A stretch of 32,044 nt of DNA. Origin: Nocardia tenerifensis NBRC 101015 (GTDB taxonomy: Bacteria; Actinomycetota; Actinomycetes; Mycobacteriales; Mycobacteriaceae). The notes under the pieces were generated by a model. That model made no database searches and was not told where the DNA came from. It saw only the letters and a program-made list of their open reading frames with translations. A program made the translations under genes and the position numbers. The stretch is from assembly GCF_000308715.1 (NCBI RefSeq), contig NZ_BAGH01000593.1:1-32044 (forward strand), given 5' to 3'. Below are positions 14,482 through 22,098 of the stretch, piece by piece. Position 1 is the first letter of the stretch; each line of letters opens with the position of its first letter.

Positions 14482-16275
14482 TCATGCGGCGAGGCCGAGC
14501 TGGGTTGTCCTGACTCTCCAAGCCGGGTCGTTGAGACCGAGGTAGATCGTTCGCGGCGCCCGCTCCAGTCGCCTGTAGTCGCTGGCAGTAGCGCTGCCCG
14601 CCTCGATGCGCTCGGCCGACGCGGCAATTGTCGCCCGACGTTGCAGCCAGTCGAACCACGCGGACCGCAACGGCTTGCTGAGTTCGTCGAGTGCAGCTCG
14701 ACGGCGGACGGTCCGTGCAACCTGGGCGTCCGGGCTGAGGTTGCGCCACCAGTGAAGCTGGTGGCGCAGCGAGCGGTAGGCGCGCACTGCAGGGTGGGTG
14801 CTGGAGGCTAGCCGTTCACCGGGTTGAAGGCTGGCTAGGGCTGCGCAGCGGGCACGCCAGTGGCGGCGTTCGCGGGAGAAGCGGCGGCGGAGCAGGGTGG
14901 TGTCTGCGCGGCCCTGGCTGGGGGGGCCGGGGGTGTCCTTCGGACTAGTGGGGGAAATTTTCGCAAGCGCCGCTTCGATGGGCGCGGTTGCGGCTGGGCC
15001 GGGTTCATAGGCATGGCAATCAGCCGAGCCTCCTGCGTAGCTGTGTGCCATGCTGAGCACTTGCCGGTCGATGAGGAGATCGCGGGCCATCCGAACGGTT
15101 TTGACGTCCATGGCGGCACGCAGGGCTAGATCACGTACCGACACAGAGCCCTCGCGGGTGACGAAGACTGCGGCGAGAGCGTGCAGCAAGCTCCGACAGC
15201 TTTTCAATCGCCGGCCGAGATCGCCAGCGGCCGCGAGAGCTTCGTCCAGGCCACTTCGCGTGGCATCGATGCGGGCCGCAGCCATTGCGGACGCCGCAGT
15301 GGTTGCGACGGATTCCGCGACGCGGCGTCGACGCGGTCGTTCGTCTTTGGCAGCATCGACGGCTCGCAGCCAGCGGCGCCGCCAACTAGCACGACCTATT
15401 TTGTTGCACGCTGCCCGGCAGGCGGAAAGTGCCCGCTGCCAGGCGCCGTCCTCACTGATGCCCTCCTCGGCGGCGACGATCGTGACGACATCGAGCCAGA
15501 CGTATCGACGCCAGGAGTGCTCGCCCCGTTCGCGCGCTTTGGATCCGGGCCTGTTCTGGATCCGCCACGCTCTGTCGACAGGGACGCCTGCGCGGTGCAA
15601 AGCGCACGCTTCGCCGAATTCACGGGCAGACCGTGATGTGTCTCGGACCGTTGCTCGTCCGCTGGGACGCTGGCGCTTTGCGCCGCGCCGAGGCGTGCGG
15701 TTCGCCGGGATCGCAGGCAGCTCCGTCTCGGAGGTGAGTGTTCCGCCGAGGACCGGAGCTCGATAGTGGTGCCGGTGCGGGGCGGATAGCAGACGAAGCA
15801 CGCCACCAGTGCGGTCGTCGATAGGAACTCGGAAACGGCGAGTGAGCGCGCCGCATAAGCGGCTCCACTCATCGACCTGCTCACCCGAGGTAAGAACGGT
15901 AATAACATGGAACCCCCCGGGCCTGCCGGACTCACGCACGACGTAGTCAAGCTTGCGCCTCGAGCACCAAGTCACGAGGACTTCGGCGCAGGCAACAGCG
16001 AGGGTGACATCCGCAGGTTCTGGGTCGATGTCAGCCGCGGCCACGCCGTACCGGAGGGTGCCTGCCGCTGTCTCCACCTGGCCCGATTCAATAGCCGCAT
16101 ACGCCTTCTCAAGGGTCTTCACCCGTCGCGGAGAGAGGTTGTCTGCGTCGATCAGAACATACGGCTTGGTGAATATCGCCCGGTCAAGATCATGAAATCT
16201 ATCTTCGAGGTGACCACGCGCTGCTGTGTCGGCTCCTTTTTCAGCTAGGCGTGCGGTATTCTCGGAGTAGCCCAT
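14482..16275 (-). CDS. Plasmid replication protein with primase-polymerase-like N-terminus
   Basis: This 597-residue protein probably initiates replication. Residues 80-130 fit an archaeo-eukaryotic primase-polymerase pattern: ADIDPEP with Asp82/Asp84 (motif I), then ESGRPGGFHVI with His123 (motif II), and DDRTGGVLRLLSAPHRHH (about 155-172) as a likely motif III. An earlier LIDADN (41-46) is also acidic. The middle is basic and helical, and around residues 380-410 RDLALRAAMDVKTVRMARDL looks like a winged-helix DNA-binding unit. The C-terminus is Arg-rich. The start at 16275 is supported by AGGAGT six bases upstream. No helicase Walker motif is visible, so unwinding may need host or separate proteins. 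The family call is from motifs only. Confidence 0.72.
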   Translation of the reverse strand: MGYSENTARLAEKGADTAARGHLEDRFHDLDRAIFTKPYVLIDADNLSPRRVKTLEKAYAAIESGQVETAAGTLRYGVAAADIDPEPADVTLAVACAEVLVTWCSRRKLDYVVRESGRPGGFHVITVLTSGEQVDEWSRLCGALTRRFRVPIDDRTGGVLRLLSAPHRHHYRAPVLGGTLTSETELPAIPANRTPRRGAKRQRPSGRATVRDTSRSAREFGEACALHRAGVPVDRAWRIQNRPGSKARERGEHSWRRYVWLDVVTIVAAEEGISEDGAWQRALSACRAACNKIGRASWRRRWLRAVDAAKDERPRRRRVAESVATTAASAMAAARIDATRSGLDEALAAAGDLGRRLKSCRSLLHALAAVFVTREGSVSVRDLALRAAMDVKTVRMARDLLIDRQVLSMAHSYAGGSADCHAYEPGPAATAPIEAALAKISPTSPKDTPGPPSQGRADTTLLRRRFSRERRHWRARCAALASLQPGERLASSTHPAVRAYRSLRHQLHWWRNLSPDAQVARTVRRRAALDELSKPLRSAWFDWLQRRATIAASAERIEAGSATASDYRRLERAPRTIYLGLNDPAWRVRTTQLGLAA

Positions 16276-16400
16276 GTTGGTACTCCTAGCGTTCGGTGGC
16301 TGCTGCCTCACGGTGTCGAGTCGTGTACGAGGCGGTGGCTAGCTAAAACCAGACATGGGCGATGGCACGTGCGGGCTGCAACCCGCTGACCACCACCGCA

Positions 16401-16430
16401 AAGCTCCAGCCGGAAACGGTTGGGGCTTTT
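16401..16430 (+). terminator. Intrinsic terminator antisense to the rep leader
   Basis: On the plus strand AAGCTCCAGCCG and CGGTTGGGGCTTTT pair over 12 positions (two G-U pairs) around a GAAA tetraloop, followed by TTTTCGGTTTT. No plus-strand gene lies upstream, so it implies a small antisense RNA. On the minus strand the T-run is weaker, but it could also separate the CopG-like gene from rep. Confidence 0.65.
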
Positions 16431-16492
16431 CGGTTTTCAGCTCTTGGTATCAGTCTTCTGCGCTTGATATTTAGTTGTCATGTCAATTTCTT

Positions 16493-16702
16493 CTAAGAGG
16501 CCTCCTCTAGGAGGCCCTGATTGAGTTCTCGTACAAGCTGGGGCTTCCCCGCCTCGATGCAGGCGAGATCGGCCAGCCATTGACTGACCGAGGAGCAACC
16601 CTGCTTCCGGGCAAGATCTAGGACGTTGCCTAACTCGGCGGGGAACCGGACGGTATAGCCAGCGCTACGCCGCCCTTTGCTTGGACGACCTCTCTCTGCC
16701 AT
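16493..16702 (-). CDS. Small CopG/ribbon-helix-helix-like repressor
   Basis: This 69-residue protein begins MAERGRPSKGRRSAGYTVRF. A basic N-terminal arm and AT-hook-like RGRP precede a beta strand (AGYTVRFPAEL) and two helices (GNVLDLARKQG and SVSQWLADLACIEAG), the layout of ribbon-helix-helix proteins. The ATG at 16702 follows AAGGAG. It lies directly upstream of rep in the same orientation, as CopG-type repressors do in rolling-circle and theta plasmids, so it probably controls rep. The DNA encoding its last residues contains an 8-base-stem palindrome (16499-16516). Confidence 0.65.
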   Translation of the reverse strand: MAERGRPSKGRRSAGYTVRFPAELGNVLDLARKQGCSSVSQWLADLACIEAGKPQLVRELNQGLLEEAS

Positions 16703-16972
16703 CGTCGTTGTCTCCTTCGGGTCAGACCGCCAGGTTTTCTGCATCACCCAGCGGACCCGATTATTGAGGACATTTGTCGTCAATCGGCCGCGACGCGCCG
16801 CAGCGCCGCGATATTTCTGCATCCGAATTTGGCCACTAAGCCCCTACGACGCAAGACCAGTTCACAAGCGCGCAAGCTCGACGAGCGCGCCGTCTGGGCC
16901 CAAGCCGTCGTTGGCGCGTAACGCTCGGTGTGGTTGGCCGCCGGATCCGCTCGAACTCGATACGTTGGGTGT

Positions 16973-17887
16973 ATGCGCTCACATCCGTCGAAGGTGGTTG
17001 TGTCCCAGGAAGTTTTCGAGAGTGAGCAATCACGTACCTATACGCTCGTACGTCCGCGCGCCGTGCGAGCGGGTGCGCCGCTGGTGCTGGTCCTTCATGG
17101 TTTGCGGGATACCTACGACTCGACGCGCCGCTACTGTGGTGGGTCGTTCGATCGGTTCGCGGCCCGTGACGGGGCGGTGGTGGCGTATCCCGATGGGGTT
17201 GACCGCGAATGGAATTCGGCCCGCAAGGCCGTGATGCTGTCCCGTCGGGTCAAAACGATTGATGACGTGGGGTTTCTGCGGGCTCTGGCCGAACAGTTGG
17301 TCACGACATGGGATTTGAGTGCTCAGCCCTACGTCGTGGGGTTCTCGTTGGGAGGGCAGATGGCGATTCGGCTGATCTGCGATGCCCCGGGTCTGCTCGC
17401 CGGCGCCGCACTGATCTCGAGCACGCTTCCTGCTCCGGGCAATCGTGCGTGCAGCAGCCTTCCGCCGATTCCGGTGCCGGTGCTGACTTTTCATGGCACC
17501 GCCGATGCTCTCGCACCGTGGAGCGGCGGCACAGTAGGCCTGCGGCTCGTACCGGGGCAGCGGCGACCGTTCTTCGGTAAGGGCCCGCACGAGTCGGTTC
17601 CGGAAACACTCGAATGGTTCGCACGCCGCAACGGCATCGACGGGGCACCCGTGACCGACTGGCTTCACACCGGTTCCGGGTGGGCTGGACGCATCGCCTA
17701 CGAAAGCCCTGGAGTGCCGCCGGTGACCGGCTACACCGTGATCGGGGGAGGCCACGAGATTCCGGGCCCGCGCTGGCATCGGTTCCGGCCGGACACCGAG
17801 GTCGGCGGCGGCCTGATCGCCGCGGACGCAATCGCCGAGTTCTTCGGCCTGGCCCACATCGGACCAGGCTCCCTCCCGAGCTCTTAA
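16973..17887 (+). CDS. LpqC-like alpha/beta hydrolase (poly-hydroxybutyrate depolymerase/esterase type)
   Basis: This 304-residue serine hydrolase resembles the LpqC/PHB-depolymerase esterases. The oxyanion region LVLVLHGLRDTYDS, the nucleophile elbow VVGFSLGGQMA with Ser125, the acid in FHGTADALAPW (Asp) and the base in IGGGHEIPG (His) are all visible. No clear signal peptide or lipobox is present, unlike secreted LpqC, so it may be cytoplasmic. No Shine-Dalgarno sequence precedes the ATG; TACGTT (16961-16966) ends seven bases before it, which suggests a leaderless transcript. It lies 59 bases before the P450 gene in the same direction. The substrate is unknown. Confidence 0.82.
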   Translation: MRSHPSKVVVSQEVFESEQSRTYTLVRPRAVRAGAPLVLVLHGLRDTYDSTRRYCGGSFDRFAARDGAVVAYPDGVDREWNSARKAVMLSRRVKTIDDVGFLRALAEQLVTTWDLSAQPYVVGFSLGGQMAIRLICDAPGLLAGAALISSTLPAPGNRACSSLPPIPVPVLTFHGTADALAPWSGGTVGLRLVPGQRRPFFGKGPHESVPETLEWFARRNGIDGAPVTDWLHTGSGWAGRIAYESPGVPPVTGYTVIGGGHEIPGPRWHRFRPDTEVGGGLIAADAIAEFFGLAHIGPGSLPSS

Positions 17888-17946
17888 GCGGGAACGCCTG
17901 CGGTCAGTGGGTATCGCGGGCGTGCCGGTGTTGGCACACTGGCGAT

Positions 17947-19095
17947 ATGGAGCGGTGTCCGTTCGAGGCTGGTATCCACGAGGTGGACGCCCTGCATGAG
18001 GAGCTGCGCACGTCCGAGGGTGGGGTGCATCAGGCGCAGTTGCCGGACGGTTCTCCGGTATGGGTCGTCGCCGGCTATGACGCCGTGGCCCGGCTACTGG
18101 CCGATCCGCGGATGTCGGCGGCGAAAGCGGCCAGCACGACAGGATTTCGCGGGCAGAATTTGCCGCCAGCCTTGGATGCGAACCTACTGAACATCGACGG
18201 CGAGCAGCATCGGCGGGTCCGGCGGCTGGCGGCCGAGGCGTTCGCGCCGCGCAATCACGCCAAACAGGAAGCCGTCGTGGCCGCGGCGGTCGCCGGTCTG
18301 GTCGACGCGCTGCCGAGCCATGGGGAGATCGACTTGATGACGGGGCTGTGTGAGCCGCTGCCGCCGCAGGTGATCGGCACGCTGCTGGGCTTGCCCGGTG
18401 ACAAACTCGCCGAGTTCCGCGCCGCAGCCGCTCCGATGTTCGCCGTTGACACCTCCACGCATGGGCAAGCGCTGGCGGGCTCGCTGGCCACGATGCTGCT
18501 GCTTGTGGCCGGGGTGATTGCGGACAAGCGCCAGCATCCCGGCGACGATCTGCTCTCGTCCTGGATCGCCGCGCGCGACGGCGCCGACCGGCTCAGCGAA
18601 GAGGAACTGATCTCGCTGGCCTTCGTGATGATCGTCGGCGGGTTCGAGAACGTCACCAGCCTGACCGCGCTGGTGATCGATGAACTCATACGCCACCACG
18701 AGCCCCGGGCGCGTCGGTTACTCGGCGACAAGAGCGGGTTCGCGTCCCTGATCCGGGACCTGATAGGCCAGGTGGGTCCGGTGAACTACGCTCTGCGGCG
18801 GTTCCCGCTGACCGATATCGAGGTCGGCGGGGTGCTGATCCCCCGGGGACACACCGTCGTGCTGTCGCTGCGCTCCGCGCGCCTGGATCCGGCCAGCCGC
18901 GGCCCGCTGGTGTTCGGGCACGGTCGCCACTTCTGCATCGGCGCCGCTCTTGCGGAGATGCAGACGGTGTACGCGGCGCGCGCGGTGCTGGAGAAGTTCG
19001 AGCACCTGCACCCGATCAAGCAACGCCACAGCTACCGCCTCCGGCCGTCCTGGCTCACCTACGCCTTGGCCGAACTCACCGTCGCGGCCGGTTGA
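17947..19095 (+). CDS. Cytochrome P450 with a non-canonical ExxR region
   Basis: This 382-residue haem-thiolate monooxygenase has the haem-binding loop FGHGRHFCIG (residues 323-332, Cys330 ligand) and an I-helix segment FVMIVGGFENVTS near 228. The K-helix motif ExxR is not recognisable: the equivalent stretch reads RDLIGQVGPVNYALRR (about 270-285). CYP157C1 of Streptomyces coelicolor is an established example of a P450 lacking ExxR. The short N-terminus MERCPFEAG is normal for soluble actinobacterial P450s. It follows the hydrolase gene and no ferredoxin gene is next to it, so electrons must come from host partners. CACACT lies just before the ATG and may be a -10 for a leaderless transcript. 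Confidence 0.88.
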   Translation: MERCPFEAGIHEVDALHEELRTSEGGVHQAQLPDGSPVWVVAGYDAVARLLADPRMSAAKAASTTGFRGQNLPPALDANLLNIDGEQHRRVRRLAAEAFAPRNHAKQEAVVAAAVAGLVDALPSHGEIDLMTGLCEPLPPQVIGTLLGLPGDKLAEFRAAAAPMFAVDTSTHGQALAGSLATMLLLVAGVIADKRQHPGDDLLSSWIAARDGADRLSEEELISLAFVMIVGGFENVTSLTALVIDELIRHHEPRARRLLGDKSGFASLIRDLIGQVGPVNYALRRFPLTDIEVGGVLIPRGHTVVLSLRSARLDPASRGPLVFGHGRHFCIGAALAEMQTVYAARAVLEKFEHLHPIKQRHSYRLRPSWLTYALAELTVAAG

Positions 19096-19181
19096 CCTGC
19101 ACGAATCTCGGTGGACCGCAACTAAGATCGCAATCGACAATGCGAACGTACGAGTAGCCACCTATGCAGGGATAGGGTCCT

Positions 19182-20273
19182 ATGGCGAAAGCAGGATGGA
19201 TTCTGGTCGAAACCCTCGAGCAGTCGCGAGCAACGGTCGTGGCCCGCGACAACGAGCCACGTGCGCGAACAAGTTTCGAGCGTGCCGTACAAGACCAGGT
19301 CGGCGGCGGCCGGGCACCGGGCAGCGAGGCAGCTCACTGGCTGGAAACGATCATCGAGCAAGTACGCGAGCAAGCCACGCCCATCACCGATGCGCACACA
19401 TTGCGCAACGGGCGGGAGATCGGGGTTCGCGCCATCCCGGTCCTGGGGGCGAACCGTAACGTGCACGGGGTTCACCTGTGGCTGGGAGCGCCGGGCGCGA
19501 CTCCGCCGGGCCCACCGCTGTCGGCGTTCGGGTTCACCTGGAACTCCCAGCTGCGCACCCTGTCGATGCCGCCTGCACTGTCGGCGGGCACGACCCGCTC
19601 GACCATGACGGCACCGGAGCTATTCCGGTTCGTCGAGCCCGAGGACAACCTCGGACTGATCAAGGCACTGCTGGCCCCACGCCCCGGCGCCGACTGGCAG
19701 GGACCGGTCACCATGCACATCCGCCGACAGCGAGTTCCCGCGTACGTGGTCCTGGTCGCGGGGCCGAGCGGAGACGAACACTGTTGGCAGGGAATATTAT
19801 TCGAGACCAGCGTGGTGGACGCCGCACGGACGGAGAGCCTGGAGGCGGCCGCACTCGCCGCGATTCCCCGGATGGTGCAGGTACACATGGCGTTGGTCGA
19901 CGTGGCGAAGATGCGTCTCATCAGGTGGATCACCGATCCGATGAGTGACGTGCAGTGGAAAGGACAGGTCGACCAGCGCGATACGCCACACCCCGACGAT
20001 GTGAAACGGATTTTCGCGGCTGCGGCCCAAGTGTTCAATGGCACGGTGGATTCAGCTGTGGTGGAAGGTATCCGACTACGACGCCGTGGTGGAGGTTGGG
20101 TGGTCGCCGATTCCTCGGGCGCGCTCATGCGCACCAGTGACGACGGGCCTCTGCTCGGGGTCGTCGAGTTCCGCGTGACCGGCTACTCCGACGAACCAGA
20201 TCCCGTCCCCCCGACCGACTACGGACACCCCGGCCTGGATGATCCGAACTATCCCGGCGGGCCGATCGCATGA
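19182..20273 (+). CDS. GAF/PAS-like sensor domain protein (DUF5593-like)
   Basis: This 363-residue soluble protein begins MAKAGWILVETLEQ. The opening and the segment GREIGVRAIPVLGANRNVHG, followed by VHLWLGAP, resemble actinobacterial GAF/PAS-like proteins annotated as DUF5593. There are two alpha/beta units: residues 60-200, and 200-340 including VAKMRLIRWITDPM. The C-terminal tail is Pro/Gly-rich. No catalytic kinase, cyclase or HTH domain is visible, so it may sense a ligand or redox state for a partner. It follows the P450 by 86 bases with a purine-rich AGGGATAGGG before the ATG. The family name is from memory of the N-terminal pattern and should be treated as tentative. Confidence 0.65.
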   Translation: MAKAGWILVETLEQSRATVVARDNEPRARTSFERAVQDQVGGGRAPGSEAAHWLETIIEQVREQATPITDAHTLRNGREIGVRAIPVLGANRNVHGVHLWLGAPGATPPGPPLSAFGFTWNSQLRTLSMPPALSAGTTRSTMTAPELFRFVEPEDNLGLIKALLAPRPGADWQGPVTMHIRRQRVPAYVVLVAGPSGDEHCWQGILFETSVVDAARTESLEAAALAAIPRMVQVHMALVDVAKMRLIRWITDPMSDVQWKGQVDQRDTPHPDDVKRIFAAAAQVFNGTVDSAVVEGIRLRRRGGGWVVADSSGALMRTSDDGPLLGVVEFRVTGYSDEPDPVPPTDYGHPGLDDPNYPGGPIA

Positions 20274-20329
20274 TGGGCCAGGCCCCCTCTCAATGGCACA
20301 ACACGGTGTAGGCCAATGGATTACGGCAT

Positions 20330-20995
20330 CTACTGTCCGAAGAACTCCCCCGGATTGCGGCGCACTTGCTGGAGAACTTCGTAAGGGGTTGTCCCCAGGC
20401 GGGTATCGACGGGAGCAGGTGCCGGCGGGGCGGGCACAGCGGCACCGAGTTTCGCCCACGGAAACTGCTCGAACAGCTCCGCATATTGCGCGTGGCCGAG
20501 GACTACCTCCTCGCCCTTGTCGAACCACTTCAGCACGGAGCACTTCGCACGATACCCCTCAGCGACTTTCCCCTTGTGGTGGATGACGTCGTTGCGGATC
20601 AGGCGCAGGTCCCCGAAGTAGCCGACCTTGACGTCGTCCGGGCTGGTCTTGCCCAGCAGCGGAGCGAAACGAGGCTTGAAGTAGGCATTCCATTCCTCGT
20701 AGAACGACGGGATCCAGGCTCGGTTGAACCAATTGTGGTACTCGCCGCCCGGCCCGAACGGCATCGTCTGGTTGTCGATTTGGATCGTCGACAAACCCGG
20801 CTCCGGCGTCAGGCGTATCCCGTCGACCGGGTGGGCGAAGTCGAAGTACAGCGGCCGGTAGCGGCTCACCGAATACGACTGCTGCATCTTCGTGATCGCG
20901 AACAATGCGCCTCCACTCGGGGCCAGGCGCGCCATCAGAACATGCCGCCGGAGCGATTCGAACAACTCCTCGGCGATAGCTTGAGGTTCACTCAT
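20330..20995 (-). CDS. HEPN-like protein with an Rx4H motif
   Basis: This 221-residue protein begins MSEPQAIAEELFESLRRHVL. Residues 128-142 read GDLRLIRNDVIHHKG, containing R134-NDVI-H139, the Rx4-6H signature of HEPN ribonuclease-like domains, where polar N/D after the Arg is usual. The helical N-terminus (5-20) and the following KCSVLKWFDKGEEV strand unit fit small HEPN proteins. Such domains occur in toxins, abortive-infection and RNA-cleaving defence proteins. No adjacent minimal nucleotidyltransferase (MNT) antitoxin gene is visible; the nearest regulator is the double-HTH gene at 21334-21828. The start is uncertain because only a weak GAGG lies upstream. It is convergent with the sensor-like gene, and no terminator is obvious between them. 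Confidence 0.6.
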   Translation of the reverse strand: MSEPQAIAEELFESLRRHVLMARLAPSGGALFAITKMQQSYSVSRYRPLYFDFAHPVDGIRLTPEPGLSTIQIDNQTMPFGPGGEYHNWFNRAWIPSFYEEWNAYFKPRFAPLLGKTSPDDVKVGYFGDLRLIRNDVIHHKGKVAEGYRAKCSVLKWFDKGEEVVLGHAQYAELFEQFPWAKLGAAVPAPPAPAPVDTRLGTTPYEVLQQVRRNPGEFFGQ

Positions 20996-21333
20996 TCGGT
21001 TATCATCCGCCTCGCCCCCGACAGCGCACACGATCGTTTCCCCCACCACGTCGATCGCAGCCCATGGCGCAGGCCACAAATCCCCCTTGCGGTGACATAG
21101 CCCACTGCTATGATGTGTGCGAACCAACTACCCGGTACCTGTCTCTGACGGACGCCGGATGACAGCTCGACCCAATCCTGGGCGAGCTCGATTCCCGTTT
21201 GCGCGTCAGGAGGCACCGGATGATCATCACGCCAGCATCTTCCCCGCTCACCAGTCCAGAGCACCCTCGTGTGCCCGTTGAGATGAGCGGGTCGAACTCG
21301 TGCACCGGTAGGAGTCCTGAGCGGGAAGGACGT
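20996..21333. other. Gene-free gap upstream of the HEPN-like gene
   Basis: About 340 bases without a convincing gene. A plus-strand ATG at 21221 has a GGAGG-type site before it, but the frame runs into the antisense of the HTH gene and reads as low-quality Ser/Gly/Arg-rich sequence. The gap should contain the HEPN-like promoter; I see no clear -35/-10 pair. Confidence 0.35.
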
Positions 21334-21828
21334 TCAGGCTGGCGCGCCGATGGCGCGTGTGCGTGTTCGGTCGTAGGAGGCTCGTACCTCCGCGGTGGTG
21401 ATGCCGAGCGCGTCGGCGAGGCGGGCGGCGTTCTCCTCGGTCAGGGTGGCCGATCCTTCTTCGAGCCGGCCGATGCTCGAGCCGCTGATGCCGGTGCGCG
21501 CGGCCAGGTCCGATTCCAGCCAGCCGCGCAGGAAGCGCCAGTCGCGCAGGAAGCGCTGCTCGCGCGGGATCGGCACGAGCTGTTCCATCGGCACGCCGAG
21601 CACTTGGGCGACGCGGAACAGCAAATGAACACTCGGGGATTTCTGCCCGGCCTCCCACTGCTGGAGGGTGGCGATGCCTATCTCGGCTGCGCGCGCGAGT
21701 TCGGCGCGTCGGCGCAGGTCGGGGTTCGGGTGCGTCTCCCGGGCGTGCCTGAGCGCTGCTGGGTCGAAGCCGCGTGTGACGCGGCGTGTCACTGCGCGCG
21801 TCGGGGTCGGTGGTCCATCAGGAGACAC
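21334..21828 (-). CDS. XRE-family regulator with two Cro/CI-type HTH domains
   Basis: This 164-residue protein carries two helix-turn-helix units in tandem. The first is near residues 38-75 (LARAAEIGIATLQQWEAGQK) and the second near 112-150 (DLAARTGISGSSIGRLEEG). Both show the Q/S-x-x-x-x-x-E-x-G pattern of Cro/CI folds. The GTG at 21828 is chosen because AGGGGG lies about nine bases upstream; an upstream TTG at 21867 overlaps an inverted repeat and lacks a ribosome binding site. It is divergent from the conjugation operon, so it is well placed to repress both itself and the transfer genes. Confidence 0.82.
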   Translation of the reverse strand: MSPDGPPTPTRAVTRRVTRGFDPAALRHARETHPNPDLRRRAELARAAEIGIATLQQWEAGQKSPSVHLLFRVAQVLGVPMEQLVPIPREQRFLRDWRFLRGWLESDLAARTGISGSSIGRLEEGSATLTEENAARLADALGITTAEVRASYDRTRTRAIGAPA

Positions 21829-21851
21829 TGTGCCGTACCCCCTAGAGAAGT

Positions 21852-21868
21852 CTTGCAACGTATGCAAG
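21852..21868. promoter_or_regulatory. Inverted repeat, likely operator between regulator and transfer operon
   Basis: CTTGCA and TGCAAG are perfect 6-base arms around ACGTA, 24 bases upstream of the regulator start. The neighbouring stretch 21869-21895 is AT-rich (TATCGTATGGGAATAGAGTA) and should contain the divergent promoters. Autoregulation by the two-HTH protein is inferred from position. Confidence 0.5.
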
Positions 21869-21998
21869 TATCGTATGGGAATAGAGTATTATCGCAGGAA
21901 GGAGCGCAGATTGGGAGACGCGTAAAGGGTGCGATACGAAGCGTCGAACGTGCGGGTGCAACCGCAGGGGAGACCGTCGTAGTCGCGTGGTGAAGGAA

Positions 21999-22098
21999 CC
22001 TTCCCCCCGGTGCAACGGGGGGAAGGCCCAGACAACTCCAGGGATTCGCGGGCGCTACCGCCCCTGGAGCCAGTGCAGAAACTCCGAAAGGCTCTGCA
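21999..22098 (+). promoter_or_regulatory. Structured mRNA leader of the conjugation operon
   Basis: Three hairpins follow each other immediately before the ATG at 22099. The first pairs CCTTCCCCCCG with CGGGGGGAAGG (21999-22026). The second pairs CTCCAGGG with CCCTGGAG (22036-22069). The third pairs TGCAGA with TCTGCA (22074-22098) and encloses the GAAAGG ribosome binding site, ending at the base before ATG. The last could hide the ribosome binding site; the first could act as an attenuator. Confidence 0.5.

Noticed and set aside
21199..21993. 264-codon plus-strand frame starting near 21199, with GGAGG before the ATG at 21221
   Set aside because: Most of it is antisense to the double-HTH gene, whose frame has two clear Cro/CI domains.
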